Assembly: GCF_000801105.2 (NCBI RefSeq)
Contig: NC_079516.1
Span: 1,054,001-1,118,000 of the forward strand
Direction of reading: 5' to 3'
Length of the DNA: 64,000 nt
From: Raphanus sativus
Lineage: Eukaryota > Streptophyta > Magnoliopsida > Brassicales > Brassicaceae
The notes under the pieces are model-generated. The model did not search any database. It was not told the origin of the DNA and was given only the letters and a program-made list of their open reading frames with translations. Positions 38,139-50,164 of this stretch are shown piece by piece. A program made the position numbers and the translations under genes. Each line of letters begins with the position of its first letter. Position 1 is the first letter of the stretch.

Positions 38139-38462
38139 AGAGTTTGCAGGCTCATTCAAAGATCTAAGAATGAAAGACGCGTAGAAAGAAGAAAAAAGAG
38201 ATAGGAGTGACGATTCAATGTCTGATAGCACTCCAAGGAATTCTACAGATCGGTGATTCGACGAGATGGCTTGAATAAGCCCTTTGTTGTCTGATCGGAG
38301 CCAGATTGATGAGAAGTTGAGGGCGGAAGCGTGACCTAGAGCAGTTCTCACCGCCAGCGCTTTAGCCATGATTGCTGAGGAGACATGCATTTGATGGAGG
38401 CAGCCTCTGGTGATCTCGAATTCTGAGCAGGTGGTGAAGATCCATGCCAAGCCCGCTTCCTT
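38139..38462 (-). mobile_element. LINE 3' end, RNase H part (distal piece)
   Basis: Minus-strand frame with AGLAWIFTTC, then MAKALAVRTAL and WLRSDNKGLIQAI. This is the RNase H-like domain found at the C-terminus of plant L1-type LINEs and related RNase H genes. It ends LNEPANS where the MITE begins. The upstream part of the same frame resumes at 47,187. The gypsy element between splits the gene. Confidence 0.75.
38458..38462 (+). repeat. Target-site duplication, left
   Basis: TCCTT directly before the LTR, identical to TCCTT after the other LTR at 47,187-47,191. Five bases is standard for Ty3/gypsy integration. Confidence 0.95.
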
Positions 38463-40211
38463 TGTAAGACCCAAACCTGGATCCCATGATCCAACCAGTC
38501 CGCGGCCTTACCTAAACATCTAAGTGCAATTCAGCCGGTTAAGGTCCAAATGTTTACTTAGTCATTTTTCAAACATTTGAGGTTCATGCAATAATAAAAA
38601 CAATGCGGAAGCTTAAGGCAAACAATCATATTATATATATGTCAAATGTGATCCATACAAAGTATTCAAATCATTCAGTTGCACAATAGGCTATGATAAA
38701 TCCAAATGTATACAACATGAACTACATCACACATCCCACACGGCCAAGGTCTTCATGGCTCCTTAGCCTTACCACGATCCCTGTCAGGACCTGAAATCAA
38801 AACCCACAACACATATGCATAAGAATCCTGACCGATATCCTAGCAATATACAACCTAAGCATGGTTTGGACACTTAGTCCATTTCTGGCCGATTTGTGGC
38901 CCATTGATTTACTCATCCTAAAACCAATTAAAACACATGATAAATCATGATAATTCATGATTAAGAGAATGGTCCAAGCGGATTTCCCAGAACCGGCCTT
39001 GATCATATTGATCTTGGCCATGAACAACCTAACCGGCCTCATGGTACCATCTCGAAATCAATCATATAAAATTATTCTATCACTTTGATAATTCATTATA
39101 AATCCCCACTAAGAGATATCAAACGCCAAATCCCAATAACTCCCACTGGAAGCATGAGATCAGACCATACATGCCCAACCAAGGCCATGGAGAGATTACT
39201 CTGATCTAGCCAAGCCTTGGTGGCGTGTTCATGAGTTTAGACCCATAAATAACTTCAGAATATGATGGAGAAGAGATATATTGACAGAGAAAGAACAATA
39301 GATGCAACCATCCACTCATGGATCAAACGGCCAAATCACCCGGATGGATGATTCATGGCGGTTTGTACTTGGTTTGCATCCAGTACCTTAGGTGTGTGTT
39401 CGGAAGCCCCCACACTCTTCTCTGCAGCCTTCTCCTTTCCTCTGGTTTCCATTTCCATCAAGTCTTCACTTGCCCACGGCTTAGAACCCACCGGAATCCC
39501 CTTGCCTTCACACGGACTGCCTTTGCGGTCACACTTCTCTTTTCTCTCTTTGATTCTGTAGAGATTTGGGCAGAGTTTCCCCTTCTGTTTCTGATGATTT
39601 ATGTCGACAGAGGAGAGGGTTATTTATAGGGAAGAGGCTTGGCAACCGTCCGGGCGATGTGATTGGTCATTTGGCCAACGGACACCTTTTCGCCCAAAAC
39701 CGCCCAACCGCTTGCAAACCGCCCCTTTCTTCCTTTGGGCTAATCGATCTCAAGCCCAAATGTTTGCCCACAAGCTCAGCTCCCTTGCCCAAGCAACCTA
39801 GACCCAACGGACACCCATGACCAGCATCCGGACCATAACCATCACTCATGGTCCGCAATGACCGGTCAAGACTCCATCACTCCGTCCAGCTGAGTTCAGC
39901 TGAGTACTAGTTGCCTGAGCTGAGTGAGCTACTCCTCCAGCTCCTGTGAGCTGCCCAAGACTGTTGTGAGCTACCTACCAGCTCCACCTAGCTGTTTGAG
40001 CTACTTCCGGACCATGTCCAGCTTCCGGATCACTCATCCAGCTACTTTTTCCTTCTTTTCTTCTTATTCTGGTCAAGTCTCAGCTTCCTGATGCACTTAA
40101 CCCTTAGTTTAGACCATGATACGCTTGCCTTTAGGTTTTTATAACCTGGCCAGCCCATCTCCCCGCACCATGGCCTGTCCGGATACCTTAGTTAGAACTA
40201 GGGACATGACA
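38463..40211 (-). repeat. 3' LTR (left copy)
   Basis: It starts TGTAAGACCCAAACC and ends GGGACATGACA on the plus strand. It is 1,749 bases, the same length as the other LTR. By eye I find only about six substitutions between them. The minus-strand TATA-type CTATAAATA is kept near 39,630. The segment 39,890-40,040 is rich in GAGCT/CAGCT motifs. Confidence 0.96.
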
Positions 40212-43200
40212 AGTCTCCCCCACTTGGAAGGAACTCGTCCCCGAGTTCATGCTGGATGATTCTCCAACCACATATTGACTATACCACTCAGGATACTCAG
40301 CTTTCATTCTTGCTTCTGTCTCCCAAGTGATAATGTCCTTACCATTGAATTCCCATACAATCTTTAGCATAGGAACTGTCTTCCTTCTCATTGCCTTTTC
40401 CATCCGATCAATGATTCGAACCGGCCTTGTTTCTAAGGTGAGGTTCTTACCAAGATCTTTTGGAATCTCTGGCAAAACAATGTCTTGATCCGTCAGGCAC
40501 TTCCTTAGTTGAGACACATGAAATACATTATGGTAAGCATCCATTTCAGATGGCAAATCCAGTTTGTAAGCCACTGCCCCAACTCTTTCAAGTATCCTGA
40601 AGGGACCTAAGAACCTTGGGTCTAGTTTCCTTCTTCCAGAAACTCTTGCCCTACCTTTGAAGGTAATCATCTTGAGATAGATTAGATCACCAACCTCAAA
40701 CTAAGATGTTTCCTTCTCTTGTCAGCATAGCTCTTTTGGCGGTCTTGAGCTTCCTTCATCTTTTCCTTGACCAGTTTGATCTTTCCTGTGGTTTCCTCCA
40801 CAATCTCAGGACCTATTATGCTGCGCTCCCCCACTTGGATCCAGCATAAAGGTGTCCTGCAAGGCCGCCCATATAATGCTTCATAAGGAGACATACCTAT
40901 GCTGGTGTGGAAGCTGTTGTTGTATGCAAACTCCACCAGTGGTAAATGCCTCTCCCATGTGTCACCCCAATCCAGAACACATGCCCTTAGCATATCTTCC
41001 AATGTCTGGATGGTCCTTTCTGATTGACCATCCGTTTGAGGATGATAGGATGTGCTCATGTTCACTCTTGTTCCTAGAGCCTTTTGAAAGGCCCTCCAGA
41101 AGTAAGAAGTGAACCTAGGGTCTCTGTCTGAGACTATACTGGCCGGCACTCCATGCAGCCTCACAATTTGATCCATATAGATCTTCACAATCTCTTCCAC
41201 TCCATCACCTTTCTTGATGGGCAGGAAGTGTGCAGATTTGGTCAGGCGATCAACAATCACCCATACTGCATCCTTCTTGTTTCTGGATGTGGGAAATCCA
41301 GTCACAAAGTCCATTGTGATGTGATCCCACTTCCACTCTGGTATGGGAAGGTTTTGTAGTAAACCACTTGGAACTTGATGTTCAGCCTTGACCAATTGAC
41401 AAGTAGGACACTTGGCCACCCACTCAGCAATGTCAGCCTTCATCCTGATCCAATGGTAATACCTTTTGATGTCTTTGTACATCTTATTTAGGCCCAGGTG
41501 CACTGAGAACTTAGACTTATGAGCCTGACTCATAATCTCTTCCTTTAGTCCCCGGTCACCAGGAACACTAACCCGCCCATGTACCAAAATGGTACCATTA
41601 CTTGTGACTTGATACTCAGTCTTGTCATTCTTTGCAATTTTTTGCAATTCTCATCCAAGCCTTGTGCTTGTTGAATTCTGGTAAGCAGATCAGCCTGGTT
41701 CACAGCCTCTAAACCCAAAGGCTCATCCTCACTTGCCATGGTGTCTAGATGTAGTGACCGGACCATCCCTTCCAGGATCTCTGCTTCTTTCTCAGCTGAT
41801 ACCTCAGCCCTACGCCTGCTTAAAGCATCTGCCACTAGATTGGCCTTGCCTGGGTGGTAGGCAATGTCTAAATCATAGTCGGCCACAAACTCCATCCACC
41901 GCCTTTGTCTCAAATTCAACTCAGGTTGAGTGAAAATGTACTTCAGGCTCTTGTGGTCAGTGAGAATCTGAACCTTGGCACCATACAAGTATGATCTCCA
42001 TATCTTTAAGGCAAATACCACTGCGGCCATCTCCAGGTCGTGTGTTGGGTAGTTGCCCTCATGCTTCCTGAGTTGCCTTGAGGCATATGCTATGACCTTC
42101 CCATTCTGTGTGAGCACACAGCCTAATCCAGTAATGGAAGCATCCGTGTACACCACATATGGTTGGTCTTCCTCAGGTAACACCAAAACTGGTGCACTGG
42201 TCAGCATGTTCTTCAAGGCTTCAAAGCTCTTTTCACAAGCTTCTGACCAGATGAATTTGACATCCTTTCCAGTAAGTTGTGTCATAGGTTGTGCCACACT
42301 TGCAAACCCTTTGACATACTTCCTGTAGTATCCGGCCAAACCCAAGAAGCTTCTTACTTCTGTAGCATTCTTTGGTCTTGGCCACTCTTGTATGCACTTG
42401 ATCTTCTCCGGATCAACAGACACTCCTTCCTCAGACACCACATGTCCTAGGAAGCCAATGCTCTTCTGCCAAAAGCTACACTTGCTTAGCTTGGCAAACA
42501 ATTGTTGCTCTCTCAGCCTTTCCAACACCAACCTGAGATGCTTCTCATGGTCTTCCCGGGTCTTAGAGTAAACTAGTATATCATCAATGAAGATGATTAC
42601 AAATTCATCTAAGTACTCTCTGAAAATTCCATTCATCATCTTCATGAAGGCTGCTGGTGCATTAGTCAATCCGAATGGCATAACCACAAACTCATAGTGG
42701 CCATACCTAGTCCGGAAGGCTGTCTTCTTTACATCTCCTGATGCAATGGGGATTTGATGATAACCAGATGCCAAATCAATCTTGGAGAACCATTTGGCTC
42801 CTTTCAGTTGATCTAGCAACTCATCAATCCGGGGCAATGGGTACTTATTCTTTATAGTCACCCTATTCAACCCTCTATAATCAATGCACAACCTGAAGCT
42901 ACCATCCTTCTTCTTGACAAAGAGGACTGGTGCACCCCAGGGTGATACACTTGGGCGTATGAACCCCTTTTCTAGCAACTCTTCAAGTTGTTTCTTTAGC
43001 TCAGCCATCTCAGCTGGAGCCATGCGGTATGGGCTCTTTGACATTGGGGCCGTCCCTGGTTCCAGTTCTATTATGAATGGGTCTGACCTATCAGGGGGAA
43101 TGCCCTGTAGTGACCTAAACACATCATCAAACTCACTGACCAGCGGTATCCCGTCCGGGCCACCATCCCCTACGACCTCCTTAGTGGTGATTGTGGCTAT

Positions 43201-43634
43201 ATAAGCCTCACAACCTTGTTCCAGCATCCTTGCCGCTCGGACTGCTGATAACACTAAGCATCCAGAGGCCGGATTAATACCTTGGTACTTGATCGGGGGT
43301 CCACACCCACTCTCAAACTGCACCCTTCCTCGATGACAGTCTAAGGTGGCCCGATTCTTGCCAAGCCAGTCCATACCTAGGATCACCTCGTGATTCTTAA
43401 GGCGGACCACAATCAGATCCACCGGCATTGCCTTACTATGGATCATTACTGGAATGTCTTTGACTAGACCTAGTGGGTGCATCATTTGCCCACCGGCTGC
43501 ACTCACCAAGCCAAGATCATCCCTAGTTCCCATTTGGAACATACCTTTTCCAATCATATCTGGACTCACAAAACTATGTGTAGCTCCAGTATCAAATAAT
43601 ACATGTGTTTCCACACCACCAATACATAAGGTCC
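40188..43634 (-). pseudogene. Pol: protease, RT, RNase H, integrase, with two frame breaks
   Basis: The first frame (43,614 to 41,545) has the protease active site [10 protein letters not shown], the RT fingers and palm ([12 protein letters not shown], then [10 protein letters not shown] as the catalytic box at about 42,575-42,592) and RNase H ([14 protein letters not shown]). It goes out of frame near an A-run at about 41,640. The second frame (41,647 to 40,682) has the integrase zinc-finger Cys pair (CPTCQ) and the catalytic core with D, D and E in [19 protein letters not shown] and [10 protein letters not shown]. It breaks again near 40,705 by what looks like one missing base. The third frame (40,670 to 40,188) is the integrase C-terminus and chromodomain-like tail. 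As read, no full-length Pol can be made. Confidence 0.9.
40212..40227 (-). other. Polypurine tract
   Basis: On the minus strand AAGTGGGGGAGACT lies directly before the 3' LTR, the plus-strand primer site for reverse transcription. Confidence 0.85.
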
Positions 43635-43734
43635 CTACATAAGACCTTATCTAAGTATCTAGTCCATCCTAGATTCCATACCATGCAATTCTAATAAATT
43701 TAAAAATTTAAACAGAATGGGTTTAGAGTTATAC
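43635..43734 (-). other. Probable intron between gag and pol
   Basis: On the minus strand a donor GTATAAC follows ACTG, and an acceptor TTATGTAG precedes GGACC, 100 bases later. Splicing joins the gag-end frame to the protease frame without loss of phase and gives a family-like junction (ITG then TLCIGG). Without splicing, stop codons separate the two. It could instead be a degenerate spacer. Confidence 0.5.
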
Positions 43735-45250
43735 CAGTGATCGCCTTGAAGGGTCCGGACTCATCCACATCCCTTGAAAGCTCATAGACTCGAGGTGCTG
43801 AAGTTTGGCCTTGTTTGGGGTCTGGCCGGTTCTGCTCACCACGGCCCTTGCCTTGTCCAGTTTGCAACTGGGGACAGTCCACACGGAAATGCCCTTTCTT
43901 GCCACACTGATGACAAGTCCTGGCCTCACTGGTCGAGCCTTGCCCACGGTTCCTATCCGGACCTGGACAATCCCGAGCTGAGTGATCCATCTTGCCACAA
44001 CGGGTGCAAGCTCCCATTGCCTTCCAACACTCTCCACCATGGTGTTTACCACACTTGGGACACTCTGGCCTACCACTTGAGGTTTTACCCCCTTCAGCCG
44101 CATCCCTCTTTCTTTTCTTGTCACCACCTGACCAGAGGACACCACCACACTCTTCAGCTTGTGCTTGTTCTCCTCAGCCAGATTGGTCTCCAGCATTGCC
44201 ATCCTTTCCACCAGCTCAGAGACTGTGTTGAAGGTGCGGACTGAGCAATAAGTCTTAAGTTCAGGCCTTAGGCCCCTTATGAACCTGCGGACCTGAACCT
44301 TCTCATCCTCAAGTTCCTTACCCACATACCTCCTGAGCCGGTTGAACTCTTCCTCATACTCCCTTACTGACCGTTTACCCTGAACCAAGTCCAGGAACTT
44401 TGCCTCCAAACGGTCCCATGCTTCAGCTGGAAAGTACTTGTGGTTGAACTCAACCTCAAAGTCAGAGAACTTCACAATGGAACCATTAGTACGCTTGTCC
44501 AGGGACAGCCACCAGTTGTGTGCATCTCCCTCCAGGAAGTGCACTGCTATGTCTCTTTGGTACTCCTCAGGGCACCTTGTGGATTTGAAGTTTCTGACCA
44601 GACGGTCCCTCCACTCATCTGCCTCCATGGGATCAGCACTTCCAGCAAAGTGTTTGGTTCCCAAACGAGAGATGTGCTCAAGCACCTTCAGGTAATCAAC
44701 CTTCTTAGTTGTTCCCACTGGTGGATCCAACTCAATCACTTCAGCAAGAGGCGCCACATATCCACCAGTCACACCAGTTCCAGGAGCTATCACTTGTGCT
44801 TGAGTAGTCTGACCCACAGATGAATTCACAACTGGTGTGAACACTTGGGTCATTGCCAGCATCTGACTCCCCATCAACTTGATTGCATCAAGTATCTGCT
44901 TCATGGTTGGTTCAGCCATTGATTCATCCGGTCCAATCCTCCCATCCCTCTGGATGTTTGGATCAACTCGGTGACCAGTCCCTGAGGACTCAGCTTCACC
45001 TTCCACATCATTCCTCTGCTGTCCACCAGCTGCTCCCAGTTGACTTCTGGCTGCATTCACTGGTTGTCCCGTCTCGTCCATCTGTCTGTCCTCTCCACCC
45101 AACTGAATCTCAGCCTGATTAACTTGAGTTTCAGTCAGAATGACCTCACTGGTATGTCCAGCAGGTGGAACTGACAACAACACTTGTGGATTGGGTTCTG
45201 AGGCATCTCCAGCTCCGGACGCCCCTGTCCCATCCTTGTTCTTCAGAGAC
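43735..45250 (-). pseudogene. Gag polyprotein with zinc knuckles, one frame break
   Basis: The long frame (open to 43,729, upstream to about 45,250) has the retrotransposon gag domain (MEADEWRDRLVRNFKS, HFLEGDAHNWW). The two zinc knuckles (CTRCGKMDHSARDC and CHQCGKKGHFRVDC), and a third partial Cys motif before them, lie in a different frame. The shift falls in a stretch at about 44,110-44,150. No ATG opens the long frame near its upstream limit; the first internal Met is in RQMDETGQ. It is a damaged or mis-sequenced gag. Confidence 0.85.
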
Positions 45251-45424
45251 TTCTTCCTTGTTCCCTTAGGTCAACAAAGACAAACACAAGGCAAAGGTTA
45301 GATTAACATCTTTTAGTTGCAAACCCCAAGCAATTCTAATGTTAACCAATACCAAAACCTGCCATGAGACCCAGCCGGATGTGTGATGACCTGCCCTAAC
45401 CCAACAGCCTAGAATCAAGCATGC

Positions 45425-45436
45425 TCTGATACCAAC
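45425..45436 (-). other. Primer binding site (tRNA-iMet)
   Basis: On the minus strand TGGTATCAGAGC follows the 5' LTR by a base or two. It is complementary to the 3' end of initiator tRNA-Met, the usual primer of plant gypsy elements. Confidence 0.93.
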
Positions 45437-45437
45437 T

Positions 45438-47186
45438 TGTAAGACCCAAACCTGGATCCCATGATCCAACCAGTCCGCGGCCTTACCTAAACATCTAAGT
45501 GCAATTCAGCCGGTTAAGGTCCAAATGTTTACTTAGTCATTTTTCAAACATTTGAGGTTCATGCAATAATAAAAACAATGCGGAAGCTTAAGGCAAACAA
45601 TCATATTATATATATGTCAAATGTGATCCATACAAAGTATTCAAATCATTCAGTTGCACAATAGGCTATGATAAATCCAAATGTATACAACATGAACTAC
45701 ATCACACATCCCACACGGCCAAGGTCTTCATGGCTCCTTAGCCTTACCACGATCCCTGTCAGGACCTGAAATCAAAACCCACAACACATATGCATGAGAA
45801 TCCTGACCGATATCCTAGCAATATACAACCTAAGCATGGTTTGGACACTTAGTCCATTTCTGGCCGACTTGTGGCCCATTGATTTACTCATCCTAAATCC
45901 AATTAAAACACATGATAAATCATGATAATTCATGATTAAGAGAATGGTCCAAGCGGATTTCCCAGAACCGGCCTTGATCATATTGATCTTGGCCATGAAC
46001 AACCTAACCGGCCTCATGGTACCATCTCGAAATCAATCATATAAAATTATTCTATCACTTTGATAATTCATTATAAATCCCCACTAAGAGATATCAAACG
46101 CCAAATCCCAATAACTCCCACTGGAAGCATGAGATCAGACCATACATGCCCAACCAAGGCCATGGAGAGATTACTCTGATCTAGCCAAGCCTTGGTGGCG
46201 TGTTCATGAGTTTAGACCCATAAATAACTTCAGAATATAATGGAGAAGAGATATATTGACAGAGAAAGAACAATAGATGCAACCATCCACTCATGGATCA
46301 AACGGCCAAATCACCCGGATGGATGATTCATGGCGGTTTGTACTTGGTTTGCATCCAGTACCTTAGGTGTGTGTTCGGAAGCCCCCACACTCTTCTCTGC
46401 AGCCTTCTCCTTTCCTCTGGTTTCCATTTCCATCAAGTCTTCACTTGCCCACGGCTTAGAACCCACCGGAATCCCCTTGCCTTCACACGGACTGCCTTTG
46501 CGGTCACACTTCTCTTTTCTCTCTTTGATTCTGTAGAGATTTGGGCAGAGTTTCCCCTTCTGTTTCTGATGATTTATGTCGACAGAGGAGAGGGTTATTT
46601 ATAGAGAAGAGGCTTGGCAACCGTCCGGGCGATGTGATTGGTCATTTGGCCAACGGACACCTTTTCGCCCAAAACCGCCCAACCGCTTGCAAACCGCCCC
46701 TTTCTTCCTTTGGGCTAATCGATCTCAAGCCCAAATGTTTGCCCACAAGCTCAGCTCCCTTGCCCAAGCAACCTAGACCCAACGGACACCCATGACCAGC
46801 ATCCGGACCATAACCATCACTCATGGTCCGCAATGACCGGTCAAGACTCCATCACTCCGTCCAGCTGAGTTCAGCTGAGTACTAGTTGCCTGAGCTGAGT
46901 GAGCTACTCCTCCAGCTCTTGTGAGCTGCCCAAGACTGTTGTGAGCTACCTACCAGCTCCACCTAGCTGTTTGAGCTACTTCCGGACCATGTCCAGCTTC
47001 CGGATCACTCATCCAGCTACTTTTTCCTTCTTTTCTTCTTATTCTGGTCAAGTCTCAGCTTCCTGATGCACTTAACCCTTAGTTTAGACCATGATACGCT
47101 TGCCTTTAGGTTTTTATAACCTGGCCAGCCCATCTCCCCGCACCATGGCCTGTCCGGATACCTTAGTTAGAACTAGGGACATGACA
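45438..47186 (-). repeat. 5' LTR (right copy)
   Basis: It carries the promoter for the element: CTATAAATA on the minus strand at 46,596-46,604. Differences from the other copy include AATATAATGG versus AATATGATGG, CATGAGAATCC versus CATAAGAATCC, and CAGCTCTTGTG versus CAGCTCCTGTG. Confidence 0.96.
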
Positions 47187-47191
47187 TCCTT
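47187..47191 (+). repeat. Target-site duplication, right
   Basis: TCCTT, matching 38,458-38,462. Confidence 0.95.
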
Positions 47192-47910
47192 AGTGTCTTT
47201 CCTCCATGCCGCGTCCGTGTAACAGACGATCGAGGAAGGTGAAGAGATCTGCGGTGGTATTTGCGGTGGAGCTTTGACTATCAGTGGAGGGCTTTTAACC
47301 TGAGAGCGCTCCCATTCCTTAGCGAGAACGACGGATTTTGTGATGATTTCTTGAGGCGAAACTTGCTTATTTTCGAAGGTAAGTTGATTCATGTTTAACC
47401 ATAGGCTCCAACAAATCCAAGCAAAAAGGTTAACTGATGTTTCCATAGGTGACATGTTTACCTTGCTGAAGGATAATTGGAATGTAGATCGGAAGGAGGA
47501 GCACGCGAGGGGGTCCAAAGGAACTGACCATGGACAGAGATCCCAAGTCTCCTTAGGTGTTGTGCAATGGAATAGGATGTGTTCCAGGGTCTCTTCGGCT
47601 CCACACTTTGCATATGAAATATGTCCTAGAAACCCTCTCTTGCGTAGATTGTCTCCCGTAGGCAGGTTGTTGATTGCGCAGCGCCACATGAACATCTTGA
47701 TTTTAGGTAGTAGTTTAAGATTCCAAATAAACTTCTGCCAGTTCCAGTTAGGATCTACCAAGATAGTCGATTGGTTTTTTATCTTTTGGGCTGCATAATA
47801 ACCAGACTTTAGTGAGTAATTGCCTGTGTTTTGTTGTGTCCAGATGTAAGTATCCTTCATCCCTGCGACGCTAGGGCGTATGGAGAAGATGTGCTCTGCA
47901 AGTCAATTGC
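47187..47910 (-). mobile_element. LINE 3' end, reverse-transcriptase zinc-binding part (proximal piece)
   Basis: Minus-strand frame with YIWTQQNTGNYSLKSGYY, then WNLKLLPKIKMFMWR and CAINNLPTGDNLRKRG, then CGAEETLEHILFHC. This is the zf-RVT domain at the end of plant LINE reverse transcriptases. It is followed by the RNase H start CYTDAAWRKDT. It stops exactly at the gypsy element, and removing that element and one TCCTT copy restores the reading frame into the distal piece. Upstream RT is missing, so it was a 5'-truncated LINE or a domesticated-type fragment already. Confidence 0.8.
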
Positions 47911-48581
47911 TATAGACCAATATGAATCTTGAATGAGAAAGCTGACATTGTCTCTACTACTACTATACTAGATACATGATGGCAAAGGAACAAAGAAGTC
48001 AATCATACAAACAATGCAATGATAACTTCTTTACTCGTAAGCTAACACCAAAAAAACAAATCGACAACAAAAGTTGTTGCGATCAAATACATTTGAAGTT
48101 ATGAGATCAAATACATTTGAGATCAAATACATTTGGTAGTATGTTAAGATTTTTACATGTAATTGAGAGAAGAAAAGTTACAAGAGCAAATTAATCTATA
48201 CGTAATTGTAATGCGATCAGATAATCATCATATACAATGTATTTACATTTTGTCACGCAACCAAAGTATACAAATGTTTTCTAACTAAAGTCATGTATAT
48301 TCAACGTAGACATTATTAGAAACAAAAAGTATTAATAATAGAAACAGAAAACAACTCTCTCATTGGTAAGATAAAAACACCATGGAAAGGTGTTTCAAAG
48401 TTCATGGGTGGAGTTTATTGGCCAACGGACCCCATCATCTTCTTCATCATCATCTCTTCACCCACTTTCTCCCCAATTTATATTCTCTCTCATCTCTCTT
48501 AATTAATAACCGATCAAAACGTATTCTTCGATTTAATCATCTGGGTCTCCCTAAAAATTCCACCTTTCGATCTTTCTCTCC
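47911..48581. other. Intergenic: LOG2 promoter side
   Basis: Contains GATCAAATACATTTG three times at about 48,084-48,135. The last ~200 bases are pyrimidine-rich, as in a plant 5' leader. No gene is seen. Confidence 0.5.
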
Positions 48582-49910
48582 ATGGGCAACATCAGCAGCG
48601 GAGGAGACGACGGTAGACGCAGCCGTAGACAACGGCGGAGCAATTCCCTTCCAACATCTTCTCCACCACAACAACCACCGCCACCACCTAATCGCATCGT
48701 CTTCGCCGCGGCTACACCGTACCCAAACCCTAATTACCAGTACCCTGGTTACTACCCTCCTCCTCCTCCTCAGGCACCTTACGACCATCACCACCACATC
48801 CACTATCCTCCTCCTCCGCATCCGTATCACCACCCTTACGGAAGATACCCTTACGGTGGTGGACCCATGATGCCTCCGCAGCTTCCCTGCGTCGAACATC
48901 AGAAAGCCGTCACGATTCGTAACGACGTTAACCTCAAAAAGGAGTCTCTAAAACTCGAACCCGACCCGGATAACCCGGGTCGGTTCCTCGTCTCCTTCAC
49001 GTTTGATGCTACCGTCTCCGGAAGGTAATAAAAACCCAACCTTTACTATATTCAAAAAAAAAAAAAACCGAACCTTTACATCAGAAACGCCATTTGTGTT
49101 GTGTCTTAAAACTAAATTGTTTATGTCGAACTTGTGTTAAAAAAAAAAAAACAGAATCACAATTATTTTCTTCGCTAAAGAAACCGAACAATGCGTCCTC
49201 ACAGCTACAAAGGAAGACACTTTACCACCGATCACCATGGATTTCGAGAAAGGCCTCGGTCAGAAGTTCAGACAGCCTCCCGGTTCGGGCATAGATCTGT
49301 CGTTATTCGAAGACGGTGAGCTCTTTAAGGCGGCGACGTTGGAGACAGATGTGTATCCGTTGGCGGTTAAGGCAGAAGCAGCAGTTACTTCAGAAGAAGC
49401 AGAAGAGGAGGAGAGTAAGAACGCGCAGATTACTCAAGCGGTTTACGAGAAGGAGAAAGGAGAGGTTAAGATAAGAGTGGTGAAGCAGATACTCTGGGTT
49501 AACGGGACTAGGTACGAGCTGCAAGAGATTTATGGGATTGGGAATACGGTTGGTGGGGGTGATGATGATGAGGCTGATGATGATGGTAATGATGATCCGG
49601 GGAAAGAATGTGTTATTTGTTTGTCTGAGCCACGAGACACTACTGTGCTTCCATGTCGACACATGGTAAATGTTCTTGTTAGAATGCTGATTGATGAACT
49701 CTGTTTCTCTTGTTTGCTGATTTGGAAAGTGTTTTGGGTTTTGTGGTGCAGTGTATGTGTAGCGGATGTGCTAAGGTGTTGAGGTTTCAGACGAATCGAT
49801 GCCCGATTTGCAGGCAACCTGTTGAAAGGCTTTTGGAGATACAAGTTCATGGTAATAGTGGGAGTGGGAATAATACAGAGCAAGAAGGAGGAACAGCTGA
49901 ACAAGAGTAG
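48582..49910 (+). CDS. LOG2: RING-type E3 ubiquitin ligase LOG2
   Basis: LOG2 is a membrane-anchored ubiquitin ligase that works with GLUTAMINE DUMPER proteins in amino-acid export and in abscisic-acid responses. Three exons: 48,582-49,024, 49,155-49,665, 49,752-49,910. They give 370 residues; Arabidopsis LOG2 is slightly longer. MGN at the start is an N-myristoylation signal. Residues ~20-95 are rich in Pro, Tyr and His. The DAR2-like region follows ([20 protein letters not shown], then [11 protein letters not shown]). The C3HC4 RING sits near the C-terminus: [26 protein letters not shown] and [13 protein letters not shown]. Splice sites are GT-AG and the exon joins keep every RING residue. 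The gene is intact and lies ~670 bases right of the LINE relic. Confidence 0.95.
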
Positions 49911-50164
49911 CCAAACATATCTTATATGCATGTTTGATCCATGTGTAACATGTTTAACAATAAAATGTCCTGATTCCCAATTTTATAATATAGAAATTTC
50001 AAAGTCATCTTGATTCATTCACTATTAGTATCATCCTTCAATGTTATTCACACAAATACAGCAAGAAACAAGTGCGCACACACACACTGACTCAGGGTAA
50101 GAAACGGTAATAGCAGAGGGGGGCAAGAAAGAGAGAACTGATGGATCCTTTCGTCTTCATCTCA

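Larger units (their letters stand above)
38463..47186 (-). mobile_element. Ty3/gypsy LTR retrotransposon, 8.7 kb, complete but frame-broken
   Basis: Two 1,749 bp LTRs (TG...CA ends) flank gag and pol on the minus strand, so the element reads right to left. A tRNA-iMet primer site follows the right LTR and a polypurine tract precedes the left LTR. Order is gag, protease, reverse transcriptase, RNase H, integrase, which defines Ty3/gypsy. The C-terminal pol sequence (PVRIIDRMEKAMRRKTV, ITWETEARMKAEYPEWY) resembles the chromodomain-like tail of Tekay/Del chromoviruses; that clade call is tentative. The element sits in a LINE RNase H gene with a TCCTT duplication. Confidence 0.96.

Noticed and set aside
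39318..39858. Open frames within the LTRs (both strands, and again at 46,293-46,833)
   Set aside because: Present identically in both LTRs, not like any retroelement protein; chance frames in G+C-richer LTR DNA.
43774..45122. Plus-strand frames opposite gag
   Set aside because: Shadows of the gag coding strand; the minus-strand frames carry the family motifs.
48537..48899. Minus-strand Arg-rich frame over LOG2 exon 1
   Set aside because: Shadow of the Pro/His-rich coding strand.
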